DNA from: Bigelowiella natans CCMP2755
Taxonomy: Eukaryota; Cercozoa; Chlorarachniophyceae
DNA: 64,000 nt
NCBI GenBank assembly: GCA_000320545.1
Contig: ADNK01001731.1
Span: 1 to 64,000 of the forward strand
Direction of reading: 5' to 3'
Made by a program: the position numbers and the translations under genes. The notes beneath the pieces were generated by a model, which worked only from the letters and a program-made list of their open reading frames with translations, was not told the DNA's origin and searched no databases. Shown piece after piece: positions 24,389 to 37,461 of the stretch (position 1 is the first letter of the stretch; every line of letters begins with the position of its first letter).

Positions 24389-24946
24389 AAGAGAGCAAGA
24401 GAGAGGAATAGCCGTATTCAAGTAAATATAACCTTCTTTTCTCTTTCCTTGGGACTGAGATTAACGAAACACCGATGATACCGAATCGTCAAACCCAATG
24501 CATCTTTCTCATTACCCTACCGCATCTCGTACGAAGAAGAGTGAGTGTACTCATGCACGTAGATCGGCCCTTCTGCTACCCAGAGCCTGGGCCAGAACCC
24601 TTTACCTTCACCGGCAATTGCATCGCTACCGACCTAGTTACTCGACTTTGCTTGCCCAGGCACTCCAATAGGCTCTAGTGGGGGGGGCGCGGTCACTCCT
24701 CAAGGCTACTACGGAGGAGGAGAGGGGGGCGGATCAAGTTCCGTGCTTCTTCCACATGGAGAGGCTATGCACACAGCCCCTCACCCCTTTCGAGCTAATG
24801 AAAGCATGGTGTTTTACACCTACACGCACGTCAGCAGCCATTCGCGCAGACGCAACGAGGGGGCTGTGCATACACTTGGCAGTTCCGTGCTGTGTACCTC
24901 TGTCAATCCATTTGCCTGTCTTGCAGCTGGGGTGAGTCCACAATAA
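22662..24946 (+). CDS. Secreted Cys-rich protein with Thr/Ser/Pro stalk
   Basis: Exons 22662-22836, 22913-23010, 23097-23459, 23576-23626, 24116-24194 and from 24563 join in phase. The ATG at 22662 opens a signal peptide (MLQLAFWMLSSFWMVAEA) with a likely cleavage before PGKCQ. Exon 3 holds a domain with about seven Cys (FKCVVSRARRASFPISSC, then CRDLCSYSSSC, then YECLVAP and FCYEP). A mucin-like run follows with repeated SPT, SPS and APT units, a probable O-glycosylated stalk. Later exons contain two short similar motifs, VCDDLTFTPPGPEDPP and FCYPEPGPEPFTFTGNC. The frame entering at 24563 stops at TAG 24676-24678. The overlapping downstream frame, Gly-rich and open to TAA at 24944-24946, could be the real C-terminus if a splice or indel was missed. 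The product is probably extracellular or cell-surface; the ligand is unknown. Confidence 0.75.
24352..24386. repeat. (GA)n intronic microsatellite
   Basis: GA run in the intron before the exon at 24563. Confidence 0.95.
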
Positions 24947-24949
24947 AAG

Positions 24950-24962
24950 ATATGCATATATG

Positions 24963-24994
<32 letters not shown>

Positions 24995-25065
24995 TAAGTT
25001 TATTCATATGTCAATCGTGTCAAATTTAATGGCGCATGGTAAGAAGACCTAGGGATTAAATATAC

Positions 25066-25107
<42 letters not shown>

Positions 25108-25950
25108 TCGACTTGCACTTCCCATGCCGTCTCACTAAGTGCCCTTTTGGTTCATTTGTAAACATGAGGAGAAGTTTTGCATCGTACGTCGCTTGGCGTT
25201 TGCAACGACTTTTTTTTGTAGAAGTTGTGGGGTGATACTATTCAGCAATGCTTTGGCTACCATTCAGGGGGGAGGCATATTCGGATGATGATGACGTTAC
25301 TTGCGAAGGTTTAATTCCATTTTGCACGCGAAGGAACGATTTCCCAACATTTAATGAAATCTGTTTGTTTGCGCCCCTACCATGAGTAATACCCTGCTGT
25401 TTGTTAGTTAGAAGTAACACACATGGACGATAGTATATGCTTGCACTAGAGTATATATTTGTCAAAACTGTATGTACAATGCACTTCTGAAAGCTCATGA
25501 ATGCGAAAACCGTTATTGGTCTTTTTTTTTGTGTCTTGTTGATTATTCCTCATCAAATTTCGTTTAAATTTTGGTAGAATTATCTAGTCATCTAAGGAGC
25601 TGTGTTTTTAATTATTTACACGCTAGCATTTATCATCGCTGATATGTGCGCGCGCATATAAGTGGCCAGTCTCGCATGTACGTTGCTAGTCGCATTTTCT
25701 TGCATTTTCTTCTGCTGCATAAGTTCCAGCTTTGAGTTCATTGCTGCTGTTCGCAAGCACATCTGGCTTCTGCTTGAATCATCGACATGCGAGCATGGAG
25801 CATTGCGAATAGTGCCACGCGACTACATGTAAAAACCATGATACTCTAATGTCCCGTAGTAATGTGCGAGCGCGTATATAATATAAACATTTGTTAAGCT
25901 CAAAATATCTGTACAAACATACTGGACAATGATGCTATGAACGGGTAAAA
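24950..25950. other. Intergenic stretch between convergent genes
   Basis: Contains two (AT)n tracts (about 24967-24993 and 25070-25105) and AT-rich unique sequence. I see no supported gene. It lies between the 3' ends of the secreted-protein gene (+) and the PPR-SMR gene (-). Confidence 0.6.
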
Positions 25951-25956
25951 TGTGTT

Positions 25957-26172
25957 TCATTGCGCTCGTTTGTTCCCCCTCCGAATTCTCCTCTTAGCTT
26001 GGCCTCTTCCTCGAGAATCTGATGATTCTCGGTCTTCGGTGCTGGCGCCTCTTCTTCTTTCCCCACCAAGCTTTGACCTCTGACCTTCACCTTTGATCCA
26101 GTTTTTCACATCGCGTCGCGAAATTATCAAACGGCCCGAATTTTCCGACGATACCTTTGCCCGAAGGAGGGG

Positions 26173-26242
<70 letters not shown>

Positions 26243-26510
26243 GTGTGATTGAAGCGAAATGAGGAAAAATCATGGGCTTCACGATTAATATCGATGACTC
26301 GAGAAACTCACCTTGGCTGCAAGAGGAGGGGTTACTTCGTGTTCCAGCATCGATATCAGTACAGGCCCTGCAACGATTTAGAAGGAGAATTCAGGAAGGA
26401 TGTTGTCGGGAATACATGCTGCATCGTGTGGCGTCGCGTGGTCTTAAACGAGTATTGGCAGCTTTATATACAGAGAGGAGTATATGTAGAATAGAATTAA
26501 TATTTGAGTT

Positions 26511-26550
<40 letters not shown>

Positions 26551-27647
26551 ATGTGTTATAAATCGAGAAAACAACAGCGTCACCTAGTAAAGATGTTCCT
26601 GTTTTTTGTCCCTTCCCAACGATGAGGTGTAAGTCTCCAAGCTCGTCCACGCGATTCTTCAGTCTGACGATCTCTCCCAGGAACCTTCGCATTCCAACCG
26701 GTTCCATACCATAGCGTTGGCGGGTAGAAAATACACAAAACGAAACAAGCGAGCGGAAAATATGAAAATTGACAGTCAAAGGAACACTTGGCATCTGGGA
26801 TCAACTACAGCAACAAACGTTAATGTGCAGCGGTCCTTCATACGATCATTGTTGTAAGTTTTCTCTACGAGCGAATGCATTTACTGTTAGTTTTTAGCTT
26901 CTGGTTAAGAACCGATAGCAGCTTTTTAACGAAAACGTATTTTCGGCGTATTGTCTTAGATTACCACCGCATTGCAGATCTAGCCACTGGGCCACTGAGC
27001 GTGTGGAAATCAACACTGGTGAAATCGTCAATTGACTCGATCCTTGTATTGACCTATAAGCAACCACGCATATGATCCATGTGGATGAGCGCGAGTACGG
27101 CCAATAGCATGAGATTTCTATGTGTACTCCGCCTCCTTTTATGATAGCAAATGCTCTTATATGTATGCAAAGATTCCTCGTGTACCAGTCGTTTCTGCAG
27201 CATCTCTAAGTATATAGCATCAGCCCGATTCTGTCGGCTTATCAGTGTTGAAGTTCCTCCTCCTCCTCCTCCCCCTCCTACTGCTGTTTTTTTGGTGGAA
27301 GATCCACCGTTGCTGTCCTCTTCAGCCCTTTGCTGTGGAGGTTCCCATAGAGCATCAATTATAGCGAAATATACCATCCGCGCGCTCCTAAAATATATAC
27401 GCACATACATGCAAAGAAGGGCGCGTTTGGTTATTTCAGCAGCCTAGCTAATGATTAGATGGTGTTTTATGCAGCAGCAGGCAGCCTAACCGTTGTTGAT
27501 TCCTCCTTTCATAGCTTTCGAGCGAGAGGCGGTGCTGCTGTGTCTCGTCTCCGGAGGAGGGGGGAGTGTGTCTGTGTTTGTAGTCGTCGAAGAGTGCTAA
27601 TGCCAATTGCCATTTGCCTATTGAGCCAGCACCCTTGGGGAAAAACA

Positions 27648-27678
<31 letters not shown>

Positions 27679-29953
27679 CTCTCACACACTCACATAAATG
27701 TACCTTTTTATATGTATCGTAATGTGAATGAATTTTTGTTATATAAATAATCTTGACGATAGCATCGCCCCCCTCCCCCCCCCCCCCCCCACTCCACACA
27801 CACACCTTTATCAGCGATGTGAAGGTGTAATGATCTGGTTGCAAGCTCTCTCTTTGCATATCGCCCAGTAATCTGTGTTTGGTAGGGAACATACAAGGCG
27901 AACGTCATGCCACGCTCCGTAGCTCATCACCACCACGAATCAACATCAATACAGAAACACGCAATGAGAAGCAACGCCCGCCTATTCCCTGCCTCCACGC
28001 AATGATAAATGGATTGCGACGAGAAAGTGATGGTTAGGGGGACCTACCCTATCGCTTGTTTCACTGCCTTGTTTTGCACGCAAACGTGTATTGCCGTGTT
28101 GTATATCACAGCATCTACCCCAAGCGCTTCGACTTCCTGATCGTCACCATCCTTTCTCTCGTAGACTTCGTTGCTGGTAGCGCCTCTTTGTCGGTCTCCT
28201 GTGTGCGAGTTACGCACGCCTGTAGAAGAGGAGGAGAGCGGATTTCCTTCTCGCACCTGTCGCTCACCTTCTTGTCCCTTGCTCCTGCTATTCTCAACGA
28301 CGCCATCATCGCCCACCCCATCAATTGGATTGGCAGCTTCTTCGTTCTCTAGTGCAATATTAAACTGCATCAGCTCCTCGTCATCCTCATCCTCGGGAAT
28401 GACCAGCCCTTGGTCCGGGGGGGGGGGGGCAAGGGCGGAGGATGCTGAGAGTAATGGCGTTTTTCCGTCGGCCTCACTTCTGCTTTTGCTCTGTGCATCC
28501 TCCCTTCTCCTCTGTTGTAGGGCTGGTGTGTTTTTGCACTCGGCGAGGAGCTCGAGGGCCTTTAGCCACCTCCATTTCTCTGGAGAAGGGGAGGAGTTGG
28601 CGTCTTGGACGGGATCCAACTTTTTGACCTCGCAATCGTGATCTTGCTTCGGCATATCATTATCTCCCTCCTCGTGATCTCCTTTGCCCTCTGCTCCGTG
28701 GTCTTGTTGCGACCCTTCATGCTGGCGCCCTTCGGTCGCCTTCTCCATACTGCGTCTCGCCAGCGAAGCAATTGCTGCATTGTAGGTGAAACCTTTTCAA
28801 TTTTGGGGGAGAGGGAGAGAGGGGGGGGGGGGGGGAGATGGGTAAGCCATTGGTTGTTGGCAGCGCGGATATATGTATAAGTTGATTCATTTGATATGTT
28901 ACTTGGACGTGTGTATAAAACAACTAATAAAACACTTTCCCTTCAGCAAAGCTATAGTCAGTATCATCACCGTCATCATCACCAATCTTACTACTAGCAT
29001 TGTAACCCTATCCCCTGCCGACCCTTTGTACGTATTGCAATCCATGTACACACGGTGACTTACGGTTGGGTGGTGGTAAACTGCTTTGGCCGCTGCCGTA
29101 GACATTACGCCGCGCCATCATCATCGTCTTCGTCGTTACGATCCCATTCTTCATATCGTTCAGGTGTGACAGGGCAAGGTTCCAGATCCCAGCCTGCATA
29201 AAGGCCGTTCAAATCAGCAGACTAAATGGCTCTCTAGGCCATCTATGCCCTTTTCAAGCAACACTGCAGCGACCCGGTGTCATTGCATGCATCACTATCC
29301 GATCTATTATCATCTGTTTCACAAATCGCCTTAGTACTAACTAATACCCTGGCGCAAGTCGATATGAACGTCGTGTGCGCTACTGTGAGACTCCTTTCAT
29401 CGTCATCGTCGCTTCTTGAATCTGGCAATGCCATTGTACCCCCCCCCCCCTCCCCGCCGTTATTGTGCATGCAATAGTCGATCAGAATCTGCAAAGCGAC
29501 CTCCCAGCACGAGCCCCTATGTGTTTTCCCGTTATATTAGGCGTGGATATTATCGATATCTTAGTAAAGCCAGTGCTGCTTTTGGTATGCAGTAGTACAG
29601 AGATTGAGAGCGTTTGTGTGATCCACTAGCTAGCTAAAATCAAGCACAAGGAGCGCAGCCATGGGCAGAGATAGTGTTGGGAAAACATGGCCAAAGACAG
29701 AGAGATTTTCGATATATTAGCCCACCAAAAACGCTGCAGCATGGATTCTTGTTTCAGGCTAATGCTACTACTATTGTTCTTTGCGGGAGGAGGAGAGGAG
29801 GAGGAGGAGGATGAGGAGGAGGAGTAGGAAGAGAAGGATGAACGATTGTCTTGTCGATCACCTGTTACAAGCTCCGAGAGCAGCATGCGTTAGGGGGCTC
29901 CTTGCTGAAGATATACACGTCAAGATCATTTAGCATATTCCCACGAATCTCCG

Positions 29954-29995
<42 letters not shown>

Positions 29996-31032
29996 ATCTC
30001 TCTCTCTCCCTCACTCTCTCCCGATCGCTCTCTCCTTTGCTTTCTTTCTCTCCCTCTTTCAGGTCTTTCTGTTTCACATATCTCACGAGTAGAACACCTG
30101 AGAGTCCTTCCCCCCCTCCCCCCTCCCTCTTGAACTGTCCAAAAAGCCGTAGAGCTTGGGCTGCAAAAGGCATTAAAAACATGCGTTTCGATAGCGGTTT
30201 AAGGATGATGTGACAATAGATTATATGAATAATTTATAGTCTCATCAGAAAAGAGAAAGGACGGCTACATGTCTATTTCATACCCCAGTGGCCATGCTTG
30301 GTAAGTGCCCTCATCGCGCTGTTGTAAGCGTTGGCAGATGGCGAGACGCTCTCTCTCTTCATATCCTCGAATAGTCCAAGGATCTATGGGAGAGCAACCG
30401 GGGTTGTTGTTAATGATGAGAGTTGATTCTATATGACGATTCTACGATGTACTACTGTCATCGCAAGCATGACATAATGCTTCAGTGCTGAGTAGAGTGA
30501 TGATGATGATGATGATGATGATTGTTATAACCATTACAGTGCAAGATGTATGTTGACGAAGATGATGATGATGATGATGACGGTGGTGGTGGTGGTGGTG
30601 GTGCTAACGCAAAAAACGATGAAGTGCGAGCCTCTCCCCCACCTTAAACCAATTGTTCTTGAGGTAATAGGCGTCCACAAGAAGACCATAGCTGAGAGAA
30701 GATACATTTACGAAGAGTTAGGTCACAGCTTAGGTATAGTTTGACTGGATATAATCATCATGAATAGAAAGGGCCCACACTACTATAAACAAGTCCTGCA
30801 GGTACTGAATCAACGATAACAACTAGTGCTGTGTTCCGCTCTCAGAAGACATGTAAGCACGTAATCAATCAAGAGCGTTAAGCTGCTGTGGGTTGTATAT
30901 CGCCGTACGTGTCGCCATTGGGCTTTACGCCGATGTGCTGCATCGAGTAGAACTCCTGACATTATACACAATAATTCCATCAACACCACCCATATGCACA
31001 TGTAGCAGCAGTATAATTCTTCTGACTTAGTA

Positions 31033-31085
<53 letters not shown>

Positions 31086-32423
31086 GAGAGAAAGAAAGCC
31101 ACAGTTGTGAAGGCCATTCCCTCCGTTTGGACCTTGAAAGCAAGGATGCTCTTTCCACTCTTCACCAGAGACGCTATCACAGTATTGTACATCTCCGTGC
31201 TTCGATATTTGCTTTCCACTCGGTGTAGCGTTCTGTGAGCAGGTAAGTAAGTGTTTTTATTTATTTATGGTTTTTCTTTTCCCCCCTCCCATTCACTCTC
31301 CCTCACCTCTTAGAATTCATACCTAATGAGAATATCGCTGTCGCTTGAGGCAAACGCGAGAGCTTTCACCATTTCCACGGAGCCTATTTTACAGCGCACT
31401 TCTATGAAGCGATTGCTCAATTAAAAACTTAAGATAAAGACCGTAGTAGCGGTTCTCACCTTTATTCCCTACCACCTCCCACCATCGATCATTATCTCGT
31501 TGCACGCGATTGATAAGGCGTAAGATCGCTATTTGGAGATAAAAGATAAATGACAGTTACAGGAGGTTTTATGTTTCAGAAAATAACTTAATGATTTCGC
31601 TGATACTCTTTCGAGTACGCAGTGGAAGAAGTTATTTATGTTTAGAATCCACCAAATACGATAATTGTGACGTCTGCTTGTCGAGAAGATTGATAGACGC
31701 GCATTAAGAAGCACCTTCCGAATCCTTTCCTGCAACGAGAATCTTCAGAGTCTCAACAATTTTATGGCCCTCTGCGTTTTCGTCTGTGGATTATTATTAA
31801 TGGAAGCTATAAGGAGATGTCGGTATATTTGAATGTGCACGGATTTGAATATTTGTCACTCTGAGGCTACATGTCACTCAGGATTTTGTTCTCTGCCCCC
31901 CCCACCTTTTTCAGCCAGCGACAATGATGGACTCCTCTTTTCAGAATGCGCTCTCAGGAAAGCCGGGTGCGAGGTGTAATACATCTGGCGACTACATAGA
32001 ACATGACGAATGGAATAAATGAGAAAGGAGAAAATCTATTTGTTAGAGGAAAGGAGGAGATAATGAGGAGTATATGGTTTTCTATATCATCGTTGGATAT
32101 TGTAGTCCAAAATACTCTATTTAACCACCATATATGCAGAAGTATCGCTATTAGAAGGGATACCGCTTCGGATAAGAACGCGCTTGATCCAAAGATAGTC
32201 ATAATGACGATGGAGATGTCTAACAGTTATCGAAATGCTTCACATATGTTTCCTCAACTTCGTCAGGAGGGGAGATATATACCTTTTGCAATCTTGGGGG
32301 AAATCGAGTTGGCCTTAGCCGTACAGAACACTGCGACTGGATCAAAATGATAAGGAGGCTCGTTATTCCTAGAAAATTCGTAGCGAGCTGCATGATCTTC
32401 CTGGCAGTGCCGTGTCTTCCTAA
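25957..32423 (-). CDS. PPR-SMR protein (organelle RNA-binding type)
   Basis: Pentatricopeptide repeats followed by a C-terminal SMR domain, a combination typical of plastid or mitochondrial gene-expression factors that bind RNA. The last exons on the minus strand are (about 26740)-26584, 26367-26312 and 26154-25957, all in phase. They give the SMR signature: DLHLIVGKGQKTG, a helix, then ENSGRLIISRRDVKNWI and a basic tail ending in TGA at 25959-25957. PPR units are seen at 31415-31323 and 31232-31133 (EMYNTVIASLVKSGKSILAF), near 27880-27810 (MQRESLQPDHYTFTSLIK) and near 28110-28048 (VDAVIYNTAIHVCVQNKAVK). Between PPR units a long exon (about 28760-28048) carries a low-complexity acidic, Ser/Gln/Glu-rich insert of about 190 residues. 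Further coding stretches at 31.4-32.4 kb look like the N-terminal part, including an exon at about 32423-32282. The start codon and any transit peptide were not located. Confidence 0.8.
27649..27690. repeat. (CA)n/(CT)n intronic tract
   Basis: Lies in an intron of the PPR-SMR gene. A poly-C run follows at 27772-27790. Confidence 0.85.
29960..30060. repeat. (CT)n-rich tract
   Basis: About 100 bases of nearly pure CT-type sequence; on the sense (minus) strand of the PPR-SMR gene it is a purine run. Confidence 0.85.
30500..30605. repeat. (GAT)n/(GGT)n trinucleotide repeats
   Basis: GAT/ATG triplets at about 30499-30520 and 30560-30580, followed by a GGT run at 30583-30603. They lie in an intron or a low-complexity exon of the minus-strand gene. 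Confidence 0.8.
31040..31095. repeat. (GA)n intronic microsatellite
   Basis: GA run immediately 3' (minus strand) of the PPR exon ending at 31133. Confidence 0.95.
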
Positions 32424-33721
32424 GTAGGGTATCAGGGAGGGGATCCGGATGAGCGGAAGCGTAGTGACCTTTCGTTTTATTCCGGAAAAGTACTTTCATA
32501 ATTGTCGCAGGAGAAAAATTGAATGGGAAGCTGGATTAAGTAAGCACTTTGAAGTCGCAGTTTGGAAAGTCAATGGAATTGTGTTACACTTTAGCTTACT
32601 TTCGTTGCCATTTCATAAATTCATTTATCAATTCAATTGAGGGATTGAGGGTGTTCCTGACAGCCATTGTTCAAGCTGCGACACAAAAATAACGGTTCCA
32701 TATCTAACTTTTACCCTGGTTTGGTGCGACAAAGCTATGTACACCTAACGGCCGAAGACTCTTTTAGCCTGCCTCTCTGCGACATGCCGAATAGCCCTCG
32801 AAGTACATAGTTCCACATCGCGTTTCTATATTTTAAAAAGAGAGAAATGATGTCGTAGGAATAAAATGGATTCCATATCAAAAATCGATTTACAGAACAG
32901 TTGAAGTTGAGGTGTGTTCGAGTCGAGCAAGCCTCCCCCAAAGCTCTTCATCTGAACGAAGTGTTCATCCACAGACGAGCGTGAGGAGAGAACTTAAGCT
33001 CAGAGTAAGTCTGCAGGAAAGTATATTAGTTTTTGCTAGGGAATTTTGCGGGAAAATTTCGACTTTTTGCGTGTAGGAAGATCAGGAAGAGTGAGAGGCA
33101 TGTTAGAGACAGACTCACTTGGGCCGTTGTGTGTAGAGGGTGTGAGAGTGAATCCATGATGATTTAAAAAGCATTTGGTTAGAGATAAGAATACTTTACA
33201 TGAGAGTTAGATAATTTGAAGTCTTTGTATTCCTCAACCATTTCTTGACTTTTTTTTCCAGGAAGAGTGATCAGGAAGGCATCGACGCTCAGAGGCTAAA
33301 TTGATCCAACTTCGGAGAAGGGTCACCAAGCAGGGTTCTTGTGCCTGACGTCGTCCAATAGCAGAGATATATGAGGGCGGAGACAAATCCTTTCTCCATG
33401 AGAGGAGGTGGAGGGAACACAACACCAAAGGATGCTATCAATCACCAAAGAAGGTTGCTTTAATCTTACCTTTATTTGAGAACGACAGACCTCAAGCAGC
33501 AAGTTACAATTGCATATTTACGGTTTTAGATGTGCCACTGAGAATCTAGCTGGTGCACGGAGAAGGCGCCTCCGAGATAACCTTAGGATTGACATAAACG
33601 ACGCCGATGGTACTAGCATGCTTTTCCAGTCTTTTCATTAACTGTGTTATCTCCGATGCATTTCCTATCATGAGTAGCCAAGATTCTAGCGTCCATACAA
33701 TCTAACAATGGGCTTCTTCAG
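32424..33721. other. Stretch between divergent PPR-SMR and MAPKK genes
   Basis: Several open frames exist on the minus strand (32941-32735 and 33428-33234) with exon-like character, for example a helical basic stretch at 32842-32760 bounded by AG and GT. They may be 5' exons of the PPR-SMR gene, but their joins were not established. The promoters of both genes should lie here. Confidence 0.4.
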
Positions 33722-35215
33722 ACATCAATGGCGGGGCGAAAACGACTCCGAACATTTTTAGTGTAGACTCGAAGGCCTGGCTCACTACGTGGCCGCCACA
33801 AAAGCCTGTACCAGCGCCTGGCAGCGGTAAATAGCAGTAGTTGAAAAAAAAACAGGTTTGCCGAAAGGCACTAGTGATTTAAATGAGTTTGTCATTTCTG
33901 CATGGCGGTAGTCATTTGCAGCACGGCTACAGTCTAATGCTACCAACAAATAGAAGAAAATCTAATCGCGCTGTTCATCGTAGGCTGACTAAACAGCTAG
34001 AAATCATATAGCTGATACCCTGCCTTTGCTGCACCGTGATGATACGGATCAATGCACTATGTTTTTTTCTTGTTTTCAGGCTCCAAACGGTCAGGGAGAC
34101 GTCTGGGCCCTCTGAAGCTACCCCCCCTCACTCGGATATCGACAAAGTAAGTACTAACTAACGCAAGAGAGCTATAAACGTGTTAAAGCAATCTTCGCCG
34201 CGTTGGAGAAAAAGACTGGAAGAAGATTAATTTAATTGTTGTTTTCCTGTCGCTACTCCTGCAGCGAGAGAAAGTTCATGTCGCTCAACGAAACGATGTC
34301 CACCATCATCCCAAGTAAAGGAGGGGGTGGGGGTGGCAGCAGCGGCAGCTGTGTGCTTAGAACCACGAGCAGGCCTGCATCAGCAGCATCCCGGGAAGGA
34401 AGAGAGCCATCTTCGCGCTACAGCCCACTTGCTGTTAATGTTACTTCACCGGTACTAAACACTGTACAATTTGCCGATTATTCATCTTGCCGATACGCCG
34501 ATGTCCTTGCCTCAATTTCCCAACAACTTGGACTGATAGAGAATCAGTAAACATGAATTGCAGATATTGTTCACGAAAGATCTTGGTAGGGTTGATAGTA
34601 ACAATAACCGGCCTTTGTATTTCCCCCCTTAGTCTCCTTCTTCGGACGCCAAATTTGGCAGTGGCAGCAGCACCGGAACGGGAGGGGGGGAGGGGAATAA
34701 CAAAGGCATACACCACCTGGGAATGGTATCCTCCTCCTCGGCTCCAAGGGCTGTCTATCATAAGTCGGGCAGGTGATGATGAACTCTTCATGTTTGCGTC
34801 TCTAGTGCGCATATGCTGCGCTGCCGACGCAATCGGTTGTTTGGTGTGAAGACAAAGAAAAATAAAGATCCGAGATTCCGCTTGCGCGGAGAGCACGAGC
34901 ACCATAATAACATATTCCGTCTCTATTCATGCCGTATTCAAACAAACCAACACACCCCGTGCACAGCTGAAAGCGTCCTTTGTACCTGCGTGCGGTTGGT
35001 TGTGTACTTTGTTTGTGTGTGGTGTTGCTTTATGTATCGATACGACGTCATGGCTCAGACGTCGAAAGAGGCGATCGAAGCAGGAGTTGGACACGCTGGA
35101 AAGTCCCTACAGTCCCTACAGCCCTTACTCTGGAAATGATTCGGCAACAACTGATCCTTCCTCTCCATCTCCTTTCGACTCTTCAATCCGTAGGCCTACT
35201 AGAAGCAAACGTATG

Positions 35216-35254
<39 letters not shown>

Positions 35255-35273
35255 CGTCCTAATATGCATATAA

Positions 35274-35311
<38 letters not shown>

Positions 35312-36877
35312 TATGAAAACATACTAGCATGCACAGTACACACATGCATGCGGTCATAGATAGGTTGGCGGTTGCTCCGCAAATTCGTCGCTTCATTTCG
35401 CGTTAATTCACCGTCCTCTTCTCGATCTCCCTCGCAATATAGTCACATCAACACGACCGTAAGAATGGGAGAGAGAGAGAGAGAGAGAGAGAGGTGTATA
35501 TGGCCTTTTGTCTAACTGCCGTCGCCATCTCCCTCCCTCCCTCCCTCCCTCCCAGGGCAATTCTCCTCCCCCCAATCGGTGCCTCAGTCGGCCGTGGAGG
35601 TGTCGGTGGAGGAGCTGGGCGAGAAGATCGGAGGTATGTCCCTCGAATTAGAAGATAACACGAATAGCAGCAGCAGCAGCAGCTACAACAACGCGAACGG
35701 CTCGGCGGGCAATAGCAGGAGCATCTTCACTAGCAATCATCACCGCGGTGATCGATTTGGGGGGAACAACGGCAGCAGCAGCAGCAATCATCAGCGGCCT
35801 TTTGATGATGGGATTGCTCCCCTGGATGAGGGGGGGGAGGGTGTAGATGACGATGCTGCCGCGGCGATAGAAAGGGCGGAGAGGATGTTTATGGGCACGC
35901 CCTCCTCCTCCTCCTCCTCCCGAAAGCTGCAAATCCATATAGAGCATAACAACAATGGCTTCGAGGAGGACTCATACGAGATGCTGGATGGGTGAGTCTC
36001 GTCGTAGTAATAGTGCTAAAAGAAGTTGGTAGCAGTAGTAGTAGCAGTAATAGTCGTTGTAGCAGTGGTAGTCGCGGTTGCTGTCTTTGTTGTAGCATTG
36101 GTAGTAGTTCGCGGGGGCTAGGAAGAGAAAGGAGGCGCCGATAGGATGAGTCTAACAACGATACACACACCAATACCCAGCAGTACCGAAAGAGGGGAGT
36201 TTGGAAAGCAGCAGCAGCAGCAGCAGCACAGTCGTCGCTATTATATCTTGCGGTGTAGTTAGTTATTCCTCAACACTCAGTCGCCGTCACGGCCATTGCG
36301 TACTCTTCGCAGTGGCCATCGTGCTATGATAGTTGGAAGTGCTGATATTCTTCTTCCCTTGTACCACTGAATACAGCGTTCTAAAGGCCGAGGGCCTAGA
36401 GCTACGACGGTCGGGCATTAACATCATCGAAAAGCTCCATAAGCACAAGAAAGCAATGGCGAAGGGTGAGGGCGGCGATCAAAAGGTGAGGTCTCGCTAT
36501 ATGTGTACAGACTACATTTATAATCGTTACGTCATCGACATTGCTTTTTTTGGGCCGTGGGGGCACACATAGTTTTGTTTCCCGGGTTGTTAAGCCTGAA
36601 GTTAGCAGGGACGGCATGAGCCATCTCTGCTGTGATCTCAACCGTATTAATCGTAGATTTACGGGAAAATAACCCAAAAATACGGGTGTATCATAAGGAT
36701 TTGCCAAGTGCCTCTAGTATTTGACTACTATTAGGAAGAAAATACAACGTTTCTTCCATTTCCTGGTGATTCTGTTGGTCCTGCTGATATAGCAAATCTT
36801 GCAGGATAATGCGTATCTCAAGAATAAGCGAGAGGCTCCTAAATTAAATCCAGGTAGTGTGTGCAGCCCCTACACTG

Positions 36878-36915
<38 letters not shown>

Positions 36916-37421
36916 GCTACTACTACTACTGCTACTTCTACTACTACTACTACTACTACTTCTGAGTGCGTACTACTAGCGCTATCTGGGGCAATAGATA
37001 AGAAATAGAGCCTTCCACAGCAACGTTGGGCTATAGACGACGGGCAAATATCTGCATTTGTGTGTGTGTGTGTGTGTGTGTGTATTTGGTGTAACACCTT
37101 TTCAAAAGAGGGGCGGGGGAGGAAGCGAAAGCAAGCACCGTGTATGCTACCCTCTTATAGCGTGCCTTGATTGACTTGTGTTCTCATCGTCATTCGTCCT
37201 CTTTTCTTTTACTCCTCCTTTTCTGTCCCCCCCTACTCTCTAGATCGCATAGTCCCCGTCCGGAGATTGGGTGCGGGAGCAGGCGGTTCGGTGTGGTTAG
37301 CGGTTGATATCGGCAGTCTCTCCCTCAGGGCAATAAAGCAAATGAACGTGTTTGACAAAAGCACAAGACACCAGATGCTCAAGGAAATCAAGACCTTCGA
37401 GTTTGCGCATACGTATGTTAA

Positions 37422-37461
<40 letters not shown>

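Noticed and set aside
26272-26625. Well-formed 117-codon plus-strand frame over the PPR-SMR 3' exons
   Set aside because: The minus strand carries the SMR motifs with phase-consistent splice sites in the same bases; the plus frame is their shadow and runs into a GT repeat.
32003-32350. 115-codon plus-strand frame
   Set aside because: The minus strand has an exon with acceptor and donor (about 32423-32282) fitting the PPR-SMR gene; the plus frame lacks any motif.
36799-37008. Poly-Thr protein segment from the (CTA)n run
   Set aside because: The run lies between the donor at 36854 and the acceptor at 37243 of the MAPKK gene, both phase-consistent, so it is intronic.
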